Origin: Paenibacillus gorillae
Lineage (GTDB): Bacteria; Bacillota; Bacilli; Paenibacillales; Paenibacillaceae
Reading direction: 5' to 3'
Assembly: GCF_000513275.1 (NCBI RefSeq)
Contig: NZ_CBVJ010000111.1
Location: 1 to 59,370, forward strand
DNA length: 59,370 nt
The stretch's first letter is position 1. Every line of letters starts with the position of its first letter. Under the pieces are notes generated by a model that searched no databases, was not told the DNA's origin, and saw nothing but the letters and a program-made list of their open reading frames with translations. Positions 15,499 through 22,596 of the stretch are shown piece by piece. A program made the position numbers and the translations under genes.

Positions 15499-17145
15499 AT
15501 GCCCGAACCAGCCAACCATTCGCAGCCGTCCAAATCAAACGCTTCAAACGCTCCTGCTCAGCGTGCTTCAAGCGCACCTGAATCTACAGCAGCGGGATTG
15601 TCCTTACCGAACCTGAGACAAGGAAACATGTCCCCTGCCGAGATTATGCAATTACAGCGTTCTGTAGGCAACCAAGCTGTCAATCAAATGTACAGCAGCC
15701 GAAGTGCCTCCTCCTCAAGACCTCCCGTTCAGAGGCAAGGCATACGGGCAAGCAATCTTTTTCAATCAACGGAAACGCCAGCCCGGTCGTCACAGCCTGC
15801 TAGTGCAAGTGCAGCACCTGCTGCTGCACAACCTCCTGCTAGAGCGATTCCAACACCGCAAATTCCGGGAGATTTACAAGGAAAAGGCGGTTATTCGCAA
15901 GTATATAGCTGGCTGAGGCAGCAGGCGCACGCATCCAAGAAGTCCGGATTGTTCAGCTTCTTCGATTCCCTCCAGCCGCAACAGAAGATGAGCGCTATTC
16001 GCTCGATGGCAGGCAATCCCCGGAATATCACCGTTGACGCCGTCAAGAAGTCGATGATGACCGGGATTTTCTCCAAGTCGGTCGATTGGGACAAGTTCTC
16101 GGTCATTAGCCGTGAGACGAAAAAAATGGATACGAAAAACTACAACGCCGACCAGGATCGCGATTACGCCAGCTACACGGCAACTGGCACCTCTGCAGCA
16201 GCAGGAGGTGTCTCCGGCTCAGCCACAATCAGCAAGACACTGGGAGCTAGCGGAGCAGCAGGTACGGCACTTGTTGCGGCTCCAATAGCTGGAGGACTTA
16301 GCGGTTTTGCATCCGTCTCACAGATCTATAACGCTACGCAGAACTACGATGAAGCACTCAGTACAGCTGGCAAGGCAAGTCTTGTTGCTGGAGAAGGAGC
16401 GAGTGGTACAGCCGATATTGCGAGGTTCACCGCCAGCTCGGTCAACGGCGTCCGGGAAGCAGCCGGCATGGCTGTGAATGGTGCGGCTACCGTTGCGGCA
16501 GGCGCAGGCGCTATTGTAGGCGGGGCAGCCTATATGGTCGGCGGAGCAGCCGGATATGTCGAGAGCGGCCGCAATGCGAAGAAGCTCGGCCAGCTTGAGC
16601 AGCAGCTTGGCGAACGTGCAGGCGAGGCGGAGACGGATCAGAAGCTGCTGGCAGCCAGTCTTGGACGGTCGACGCAAGAAATGAACAAATCAAAAAGCGG
16701 GGCGACAGCAGTCAAAGGCGCAATGATGATCGCAGGTGGAGCCGTTCTTATTGCCGCAGCCGCGTCACCGGCAGGCCCTATCCTCCTTGCACTCGCCGCC
16801 ATTCTGGGCGGTGTCGCGGCCATCGTGAAGTTCTACAGAAAGTATAAACGGAAAGAAGCATTTGTCGACAAGGCGCTCAAAGTTGAGGAAGCGATGGCTT
16901 TGCCTGCAAACAAAGACATCCCTAAGGATCAAGTCCGGCAAGCGCTGCTTGAGAAAAATGGCTTTAATAATGTAGGGCAATGCTATGCGCAGCTCGTTAC
17001 CGATCTGGCTGGCATGCTGTTCGAAAGCGGCGTCAAAGGTGATGATGCGGAGAGCCGACAAATTATTGAGGGTATCGGTTTGAAGATCGACAAGGCGAAG
17101 CAGAAACCAGGCAAAGACTTGATCGCCAAAAAACTGCATACATAG
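15499..17145 (+). CDS. Putative contractile-injection-type effector/toxin with LQR-GNQAV leader motif
   Basis: A 548-residue protein with no signal peptide. Residues 1-125 are disordered and rich in Ser, Ala, Pro and Gln. Residues 44-64 carry MSPAEIMQLQRSVGNQAVNQM, a motif found near the N-terminus of proteins linked to extracellular contractile injection systems (often with DUF4157), and VQRQ follows at about 77. A globular segment (about 125-215) is followed by three Gly/Ala-rich hydrophobic stretches (about 228-275, 320-355 and 402-445) that could insert into a membrane; the C-terminus is charged and helical. The ATG has AGAAGGGG upstream. It is co-transcribed with the 162-residue gene 12 bp downstream. 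A secreted or loaded membrane-acting effector is the best reading; no structural injection genes are in the window. Confidence 0.55.
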   Translation: MPEPANHSQPSKSNASNAPAQRASSAPESTAAGLSLPNLRQGNMSPAEIMQLQRSVGNQAVNQMYSSRSASSSRPPVQRQGIRASNLFQSTETPARSSQPASASAAPAAAQPPARAIPTPQIPGDLQGKGGYSQVYSWLRQQAHASKKSGLFSFFDSLQPQQKMSAIRSMAGNPRNITVDAVKKSMMTGIFSKSVDWDKFSVISRETKKMDTKNYNADQDRDYASYTATGTSAAAGGVSGSATISKTLGASGAAGTALVAAPIAGGLSGFASVSQIYNATQNYDEALSTAGKASLVAGEGASGTADIARFTASSVNGVREAAGMAVNGAATVAAGAGAIVGGAAYMVGGAAGYVESGRNAKKLGQLEQQLGERAGEAETDQKLLAASLGRSTQEMNKSKSGATAVKGAMMIAGGAVLIAAAASPAGPILLALAAILGGVAAIVKFYRKYKRKEAFVDKALKVEEAMALPANKDIPKDQVRQALLEKNGFNNVGQCYAQLVTDLAGMLFESGVKGDDAESRQIIEGIGLKIDKAKQKPGKDLIAKKLHT

Positions 17146-17157
17146 AGGAGCATAGCC

Positions 17158-17646
17158 ATGACAGACTCATCATCATTCGCTTACTCTGTTTTATCCAAAT
17201 TGCTCGATTATTATCAGTCCCATCAAATTACTGCAAAGCTGGCTGAGCCGGATGAAGCCTCTCCTTATGCCTCGCTTCTGCTTCGATTCGAGGAGATCGG
17301 CTCCCGTAACGATTCACTCGTGATTGAAATGAGCTTCATCCCCGGCTTGGAGGAATTGGAGCAGGAAGGCATCTATCTGCTTCAGACGTTTGTTGTACTA
17401 AGGGAACAGACCACGCAAGCCAACTACCAAGCGCTGCTTCATATTTGCGCCAGCCTCAACCTTACCCTTCCGATTGGCGCCTTCGGCGTATTGGAGGGCG
17501 GCGGCGCACTTTATTTCAAGCATAATGCGATGCTGAGAAGCAATTGGCTGGACGATGAACAAGGGCTGCTGCATCTCGACCGGACGAATGCGCTTATACT
17601 CCACCAGCTCCATCAGTTTATCGATATGCTTGTTGCAGAAGCATAA
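17158..17646 (+). CDS. Small acidic protein, putative chaperone or immunity partner (YbjN/CesT-like)
   Basis: A 162-residue soluble acidic protein starting 12 bp after the effector-like gene, with GAGGAG before the ATG. The layout (helix FAYSVLSKLLDYYQSHQI; strands LLLRFEEI, LVIEMSFIP, LQTFVVL; helix ANYQALLHICASLNLTLPIGAFGVLE; strands GALYFKHNAML; C-terminal helix LILHQLHQFIDMLVAE) is that of the type III chaperone/YbjN fold. Such proteins bind secreted partners and keep them soluble. An immunity role is equally possible. Assigned by pattern only. Confidence 0.5.
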   Translation: MTDSSSFAYSVLSKLLDYYQSHQITAKLAEPDEASPYASLLLRFEEIGSRNDSLVIEMSFIPGLEELEQEGIYLLQTFVVLREQTTQANYQALLHICASLNLTLPIGAFGVLEGGGALYFKHNAMLRSNWLDDEQGLLHLDRTNALILHQLHQFIDMLVAEA

Positions 17647-17652
17647 AAGAGG

Positions 17653-17697
17653 AACAGAGCAAGGATGCCGCGGCATCCTTGCTCTGTTTTTATTTTA
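17653..17697 (+). terminator. Terminator of the effector operon
   Basis: A perfect 36-bp dyad: 17653-17670 (AACAGAGCAAGGATGCCG) and its exact complement at 17671-17688, followed by TTTATTTTAT. Confidence 0.88.
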
Positions 17698-17726
17698 TAG
17701 ATCCTGGCCAAGTAGCGCTTATTTTT

Positions 17727-18059
17727 CTACTTGTTTGTATATTTAATAATGTCCTCTATATCGTTCGAGCTTACCAGCAATTTCCTCGACTTCATTTTCA
17801 CCAATATATACTGATGATCGGTATGAAATTCTTCTTGCTCGTCCTTCCAAATTCCATAGGATACAGCATTGACTTTTAATCTTTGTGCTTCCTCTTGAGT
17901 CAATTCATTAGTGCCCGTAACAAGCAGCAATTTTTTTTGATTGGTATGATAGCTCTCAATTGAAGTGACAGCACTGAAGAAGACAATGAAGCACGCAACG
18001 GTAATAATAAATAGATAGTTGAACTTGATCGATTTTTTCACATTTTCACCTACCCTCAT
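17727..18059 (-). CDS. Small membrane-anchored hypothetical protein
   Basis: A 110-residue protein with one N-terminal transmembrane segment or uncleaved signal (about residues 14-34, YLFIITVACFIVFFSAVTSIE) and a soluble extracytoplasmic part with LLLVTGTNELTQEEAQRLKVNAVSYGIW and a C-terminal QYILVKMKSRKLLVSSNDIEDIIKYTNK. The family is not recognised. It lies 5 bp downstream of the M56-like gene, so it is likely the third gene of the blaI/M56 operon and may share its envelope-sensing role. Confidence 0.6.
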   Translation of the reverse strand: MRVGENVKKSIKFNYLFIITVACFIVFFSAVTSIESYHTNQKKLLLVTGTNELTQEEAQRLKVNAVSYGIWKDEQEEFHTDHQYILVKMKSRKLLVSSNDIEDIIKYTNK

Positions 18060-18064
18060 GGCTT

Positions 18065-19381
18065 CTAGCTTAATGAAATTTGACCCTTTTTATAAATAAT
18101 ATCCGAAACAAACTCACTCTTCCCTATTTGAAAATTCACAAATCCATCCATGCCGGCAGGAAAGATTGCTGTAAATAGCGACAGGCTGCCATCCAGATTA
18201 TTGGTGATTAACAAATCGCCATTCTGATATACATAGTCAAAGTTTACGACTCGTTTAGCTGCCGGATCGAAATAAGCGGCATGAGAACGGTGAAGCCCCG
18301 AACCCCATGAATAGGTAAAGTAAAGCTCCGATCTGCCATCGCCGTCAAGGTCAGCAAGCGACAGACTCGTTACGCCAAAGCCTCCGAACCACTCACCGAG
18401 CGGATAGACGACTCCCTCATATAACAGGAATGATGCAGCCGATTTATCATATTTAAAAATCATGTAATCAGAGTTTTCCCTGATAAAATCCGGCGTTATA
18501 TTATAGCAGGTGTCGTTATCATAACCCGACTCAAAATTCTGTTGAAGCGCTAGAAAATCAGCCGTATTATTCGAGGTTCCGGCTATCGCCGCAGGTTTTA
18601 CCGCTATCTTCTCTTTCGTTTTATTGATTTTATAGATGCTCCAGAAGTAATGGCTCTTTTGTGTATTGACGCTGTCATTATGTATTTTCGCCAGCCATAA
18701 TTCGCGATCCAGAAGATACAGCCGATATGCCGGAGAATCGGAAGGATCCGTCAGTGTATACTGATAACGCGCTTTGTACGAAGCAATATCCGGAACACCG
18801 ATATCCGCCATTATAAAATCATCTTTGAACTTCTGTTCGTCTACTGTTGTACGCTTGAAGTAGGCTTCTATTCTTTGCTGATTGCCTGCTTCATCTGTAA
18901 TAATAAGCTCGTTTTCAGTTATTGTGTAATATTCCTTGTACCCCTTCATCGGAATAAAGGAGCTGAGCGGATTCATATAAATTAGTTGGTCAAAGCTATA
19001 GGTGCCGTACATTCCTCCTGTCTCCTCCTGCTCCTTATTCGCAATTGGATTGACGGAACAGGCAGCTATCAGGGCTATACAGGTCAAAGAGGATAATACC
19101 GCTGCCCATCTTTTCGGTTCCTTAAGGTTTAAAATATGAGTGACACGCTCCCGAACATTCGTCGCTTCGAAGGCAAGCGGACCAACTGACGGAAAGCGGC
19201 GATTAGCTGCAAAGGAAAGCAGCGACGTGCAGTATGCCTTCCGCTCACGCGCCCCGATCTTCGACAGCACTTTTTCATCGCAGCTCATTTCCATGAGCCG
19301 AAAGAAGAGTACAGCAGCAATCACATAAGTTCCCGTTACGCTCATGTTGAACACCTTCAAAAAGAGCGACTCCATGCTCAT
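18065..19381 (-). CDS. BlaR1-like (M56) sensor with the protease core deleted
   Basis: 438 residues. It begins as an M56/BlaR1 protein (SLFLKVFNMSVTGTYVIAAVLFFRLM) and then jumps directly into EMSCDEKVLSKIGARERKAYCTSLLSFA, which in the family lies about 200 residues further on, just after the zinc-protease motif. The HEXXH site and most transmembrane helices are therefore missing. The rest continues normally: LKEPKRWAAVLSSLTCIALIAACSVNP, a last membrane segment, then a sensor-like extracytoplasmic domain (about 135-438). The junction lies in GCTCATTTCCATGAGC (19283-19298). The ATG overlaps the ancestral blaI stop (ATGA). Without the protease it cannot cleave a BlaI-type repressor. Confidence 0.75.
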   Translation of the reverse strand: MSMESLFLKVFNMSVTGTYVIAAVLFFRLMEMSCDEKVLSKIGARERKAYCTSLLSFAANRRFPSVGPLAFEATNVRERVTHILNLKEPKRWAAVLSSLTCIALIAACSVNPIANKEQEETGGMYGTYSFDQLIYMNPLSSFIPMKGYKEYYTITENELIITDEAGNQQRIEAYFKRTTVDEQKFKDDFIMADIGVPDIASYKARYQYTLTDPSDSPAYRLYLLDRELWLAKIHNDSVNTQKSHYFWSIYKINKTKEKIAVKPAAIAGTSNNTADFLALQQNFESGYDNDTCYNITPDFIRENSDYMIFKYDKSAASFLLYEGVVYPLGEWFGGFGVTSLSLADLDGDGRSELYFTYSWGSGLHRSHAAYFDPAAKRVVNFDYVYQNGDLLITNNLDGSLSLFTAIFPAGMDGFVNFQIGKSEFVSDIIYKKGQISLS

Positions 19382-19741
19382 TCCTCCTTGTGCGCATCGA
19401 TCAAATGCTTCAGCTCGTCTGCTTCCTTCTCAGAAATAGTTTTATTGCCGAAAAACCGAAACGAGAAACTGCGGCAACGAGCCCTCGAAGGCACGCTCGA
19501 TAAAATGCTCGCTCTCATAGGCCTGCACCCGCTCTTTCGGGACGACCGCTTCCACTATCGTATCCTTATTTTTCACTAGTCCCTTTTCACACATTTTTCG
19601 CAGCACGGTATAGGTTGTAGGCTTCTTCCAACCAAGCTTATCGGCGCATAATGCTACCAATTGTCCAGATGCCACCGGCTCGTTCTCCCATACCACCATC
19701 ATAAAACGATAATCACTTTCACAAAGCTTTAAATTGCTCAT
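19378..19741 (-). pseudogene. blaI: BlaI/MecI-type repressor, frameshifted near the C-terminus
   Basis: The ATG at 19741 (TTAGGAG upstream) opens a BlaI/MecI/CopY winged helix: LCESDYRFMMVVWENEPVASGQLVALCADKLGWKKPTTYTVLRKMCEKGLV, followed by the family's FEGSLPQFLVSV. In the present frame the protein stops at 19442 (99 residues). Skipping one T of the TTTTT just before that stop continues with GNKTISEKEADELKHLIDAHKEE and ends at a TGA (19378-19380) overlapping the M56 ATG, the usual family arrangement. The DNA-binding half is intact; the dimerisation tail is lost if the shift is real. Paired dyads upstream (19759-19803) are its likely operators. Confidence 0.8.
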
Positions 19742-19758
19742 TTTGTTTTCTCCTAACG

Positions 19759-19815
19759 GGTTTATGATCATAAACCAACACACTTAGTTTATAACTACAA
19801 ACCATTAATTGTCAA
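19759..19815 (-). promoter_or_regulatory. BlaI-type promoter with two operator dyads
   Basis: On the minus strand TTGACA (19810-19815) and TATAAA (19788-19793) are 16 bp apart. Two related dyads overlap and follow the -10: 19786-19803 (GGTTTGTAGTTATAAACT on the minus strand) and 19759-19776 (GGTTTATGATCATAAACC, a perfect palindrome). Tandem operators at the promoter fit autorepression by the BlaI-type protein. Confidence 0.7.
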
Positions 19816-19833
19816 TTTATTCCTGTTAAAATA

Positions 19834-19873
19834 CAAAAGGTCTGAGCCCGGCATCACACCGGACTCAGACCTT
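19834..19873 (-). terminator. Terminator of the barnase/barstar operon
   Basis: AAGGTCTGAGCCCGG (19837-19851) pairs with CCGGACTCAGACCTT (19859-19873) with a single mismatch; on the minus strand it is followed by TTTTGTATTTT. It lies just beyond the barstar stop. Confidence 0.8.
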
Positions 19874-19885
19874 CAATTTATACAA

Positions 19886-20158
19886 TTATGGATTAACTAC
19901 GTATTCGAACGTTATATCCTCATATTGATCAGCCGCATCTTGAAAAACTTCCACGATGCCAGAGTAGCTGTCATGCTGCTCAGAGTCAGCGATCCATCTG
20001 ATCTCCAGCGGCAGCGGCAAATGTCCGGTGACACAATCCCACAGTGCGTCCAGATTTCCGCCGTACCATTCAGGCAAGCTAAGCTCCTGCTTCAACCAGT
20101 CATGCACGTTCCCGAAGCGCTCGGCTTCCGACTGCTTCAGTTCTATAACCTTGCTCAT
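19886..20158 (-). CDS. Barstar family ribonuclease inhibitor
   Basis: A 90-residue acidic protein of the barstar fold. The helix and loop region EAERFGNVHDWLKQELSLPEWYGGNLDALWDCVTGHLPLPLEIRW contains the conserved WYGxNLDALWD motif, where the family's acidic residues plug the active site of barnase. Its ATG overlaps the stop of the barnase gene by 4 bp (ATGA), so translation is coupled and the inhibitor is made with the enzyme. It acts in the cytoplasm to protect against unsecreted ribonuclease. Confidence 0.93.
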   Translation of the reverse strand: MSKVIELKQSEAERFGNVHDWLKQELSLPEWYGGNLDALWDCVTGHLPLPLEIRWIADSEQHDSYSGIVEVFQDAADQYEDITFEYVVNP

Positions 20159-20691
20159 TCGCGGATACTCCCTTTCTTCGTAATATCCGTAAACGATTTA
20201 TAATGATCCGTCGTCATATAGATCAATCCATCATTGGAATAGAGAATCCGGTCCGCTCCGCGCGACCCCTTCTTATAATTGATATCGGCTTCATACCATA
20301 TTCTGTTCTTCTCCTTGGGCAGCAGCCCTTCCCTATTGCCAAAACGGTCGCCTCCGATACTTTTGCCCGGCGCTACCTGATTCAGATTCCCTTTGGATGC
20401 CACCCAACCAAGCTGCTCGGCTTCCTTTTTCGTAACATAATTATCCGGGAGCTTATGATGCTGCCGTACATAATCCGATACCCCTTTAAAGCTGGTAAGC
20501 GGAGCTTTGGATTGTGATTGAGACTGAGACTGCTGCTGCTTTTGCCCCGTGTCAGCGGAACTGGAAGGCGGATTGATTTCATTTAACGATAAATTTCCAC
20601 AGCCCGTCAGTACAATGACTAGCATGACCATCATCGCTGCCAGCAGTGAACGTGACCAGTTGCCCATTCGCTTCATACCTGCACCAAACAT
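20155..20691 (-). CDS. Barnase-like ribonuclease with lipoprotein leader
   Basis: 178 residues. The C-terminal 110 residues match barnase closely (GVSDYVRQHHKLPDNYVTKKEAEQLGWVASKGNLNQVAPGKSIGGDRFGNREG). The catalytic residues are visible: Glu in YEADINY, Arg in GADRILYS and His in TTDHYKSF (equivalents of Glu73, Arg87 and His102). The leader ends in IVLTGCG, a lipobox, and is followed by a Ser/Gln-rich linker (KQQQSQSQSQSKAP), so the enzyme is probably membrane-tethered outside the cell rather than freely secreted like the B. amyloliquefaciens enzyme. GGGGA lies 7 nt before the ATG. It forms an operon with barstar. Confidence 0.93.
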   Translation of the reverse strand: MFGAGMKRMGNWSRSLLAAMMVMLVIVLTGCGNLSLNEINPPSSSADTGQKQQQSQSQSQSKAPLTSFKGVSDYVRQHHKLPDNYVTKKEAEQLGWVASKGNLNQVAPGKSIGGDRFGNREGLLPKEKNRIWYEADINYKKGSRGADRILYSNDGLIYMTTDHYKSFTDITKKGSIRE

Positions 20692-20784
20692 CGTATATCC
20701 CCATTTCTTATAACCAATTTTGCAAAATCACAGCGCACACTTGCGCCATCGTCCTTTATTAACCACCCTAACCATACACCGCAT

Positions 20785-20821
20785 AAAAAATACACCGCCA
20801 ATTGCCCTCGGCGATGTATTT
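20785..20821 (-). terminator. Terminator after the ABC-F gene
   Basis: AAATACACCGCC (20788-20799) pairs with GGCGATGTATTT (20810-20821) with one mismatch; on the minus strand TTTTTT follows. Confidence 0.65.
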
Positions 20822-20849
20822 AACAGGAGCAGCGGCTTAAACCCTTTTT

Positions 20850-22406
20850 CTATCCAAGGCTCTGCATCGACCAAGCCTCTACATCCCACGTTTTGGTTAC
20901 CCAATCCTCATAAAATTCAGGCTCGTGAGAGACGAGTACGACTGTACCTTTATAAGCAGTCAGCGCCCGCTTCAGCTCTGCTTTGGCAACGACATCCAAA
21001 TGGTTCGTCGGCTCATCGAACAGTATCCAGTTGCTTTCCCGCATCATCAATTTGCACAGGCGCACCTTCGCCTGCTCCCCGCCGCTGAGCTGATTCAGAG
21101 CACGGGTAATATGCTCATTCTTGAGACCGCAGCGAGCCAGCGCAGCCCGAACCTCATGCTGATTCATAAAGGAGAACTCATCCCATACGTCCTCAAGCGG
21201 TGTCATCGTTGGTGCTTTCGCCTCTTGCTCGAAGTAAGCTGGCGACAAATAATCGCCGAGATAAGTCTTGCCGTCAAGCGGAGGAACGACGCCCAGAATC
21301 GTCTTCAGCAGCGTCGATTTGCCAACACCATTGCAGCCTACGATTGCAATTTTATCGCCCCGTTCAATGACCATATCCATCTTAGGAAGAAGCGGCTTAT
21401 TATAGCCAATGACCATTCCATCGGCTTCGAATACCGTCTTGCCGCTGGATCGGGATTCCTTAAAGCTGAAGGTCGGCTTTGCCGCTTCCTCCGGCTTATC
21501 GATACGATCGATACGGTCAAGCTGTTTCTCACGGCTCTTCGCCCGCCCGGAGGTTGAAGCGCGTGCCTTATTTTTTTGAATAAACTCTTCCTGCTTCTTA
21601 ATATAATCCTTTTGCTTCTCGTAAGCGTCGATATGCTGCGCTTTGTTGAGTGCGGACATTTCCAGGAACTTGTCATAATTGGCGGTATAACGCGTCAACT
21701 TCGTAAATTCAAGATGATAAATGACGTTAACAACTTGATTCATAAAGCTCGTTTCATGAGAAATAAGAACAAGCGAAAACGGATAGTTTTTCAAATAATT
21801 CGTCAGCCAGTTGATATGCTCTTCATCCAAATAGTTGGTAGGCTCATCAAGCAACAAGACGCCCGGTTTCTCAAGCAGCAGCTTCGCCAGCAGAACCTTA
21901 GTCCGCTGTCCGCCGCTAAGCGCGGTGACGTCGCGGTCAAGGCCGATGACATTCAGACCTAGACCATTAGCCATCTCATCTACCTTGACATCGATCAAAT
22001 AGAAATCGCCAATCTCAAGCTCCTCTTGAATTTCACCCATGCGCTCCAGAAGCTGCTCCAGCTTATCAGGATCGGCATCGGCCATTTGAGCCGTAATATC
22101 GTTAAGCTCCTCTTCCAATACGAGCAGGGGTAAAAAAGCATCCTTCAATACGTCCCGGATAGTTTTGCCCGCTTCAAGCTTCGTATGCTGGTCCAAATAG
22201 CCATAACGAACACGAGGTGTCCATTCTACTTTGCCTTCGTCCTTCAGCAGCTTGCCGGTCAAAATATTCATAAGTGTCGATTTGCCCGTGCCATTCGCGC
22301 CAACAAGCCCGACATGCTCTCCCTCAAGTAAACGAAAGGATACATTTCGAAACAATACCCGGTCGCCAAACGTATGCGATAATTGCTCAACAGTCAATAA
22401 ACTCAT
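20850..22406 (-). CDS. ABC-F family ATPase (YkpA/YbiT type)
   Basis: 518 residues with two ABC domains and no membrane segments. Domain 1: Walker A GANGTGKS (about 36-43), signature ALSGGQRTKVLLAKLLL (about 161-177), Walker B LLLDEPTNYLD. The inter-domain linker (about 245-315) is long, charged and helical (YEKQKDYIKKQEEFIQKNKARASTSGRAKSREKQLDRIDRID), the P-site tRNA-interaction motif of ABC-F proteins. Domain 2: GCNGVGKS, LSGGEQAKVRLCKLMM, ILFDEPTNHLD. The family acts on ribosomes, in translation or antibiotic protection. The plain linker and the length fit a housekeeping YkpA/YbiT-like factor more than a resistance factor. It is monocistronic. Confidence 0.88.
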   Translation of the reverse strand: MSLLTVEQLSHTFGDRVLFRNVSFRLLEGEHVGLVGANGTGKSTLMNILTGKLLKDEGKVEWTPRVRYGYLDQHTKLEAGKTIRDVLKDAFLPLLVLEEELNDITAQMADADPDKLEQLLERMGEIQEELEIGDFYLIDVKVDEMANGLGLNVIGLDRDVTALSGGQRTKVLLAKLLLEKPGVLLLDEPTNYLDEEHINWLTNYLKNYPFSLVLISHETSFMNQVVNVIYHLEFTKLTRYTANYDKFLEMSALNKAQHIDAYEKQKDYIKKQEEFIQKNKARASTSGRAKSREKQLDRIDRIDKPEEAAKPTFSFKESRSSGKTVFEADGMVIGYNKPLLPKMDMVIERGDKIAIVGCNGVGKSTLLKTILGVVPPLDGKTYLGDYLSPAYFEQEAKAPTMTPLEDVWDEFSFMNQHEVRAALARCGLKNEHITRALNQLSGGEQAKVRLCKLMMRESNWILFDEPTNHLDVVAKAELKRALTAYKGTVVLVSHEPEFYEDWVTKTWDVEAWSMQSLG

Positions 22407-22596
22407 TTTTTTCTATATCTCCATTCCTATATGCGCCTAATTAAAAGAATTGCTGGCTCAATTTGCTCGTATCATTGTAACACAAAAATGTTAATCCATT
22501 ATTTAATGTATGTAAGTTTCCCTGGAATGCGAAAGGAGCTGCCTCTCCAGCCGCTTACGCAGCCGGGAGACAACCCCTTACCCATTGCTTTAAGGA

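Noticed and set aside
20925..21557. Open frame of 210 codons on the plus strand
   Set aside because: Antisense to the ABC-F gene, composition driven by the conserved codons of the real gene.
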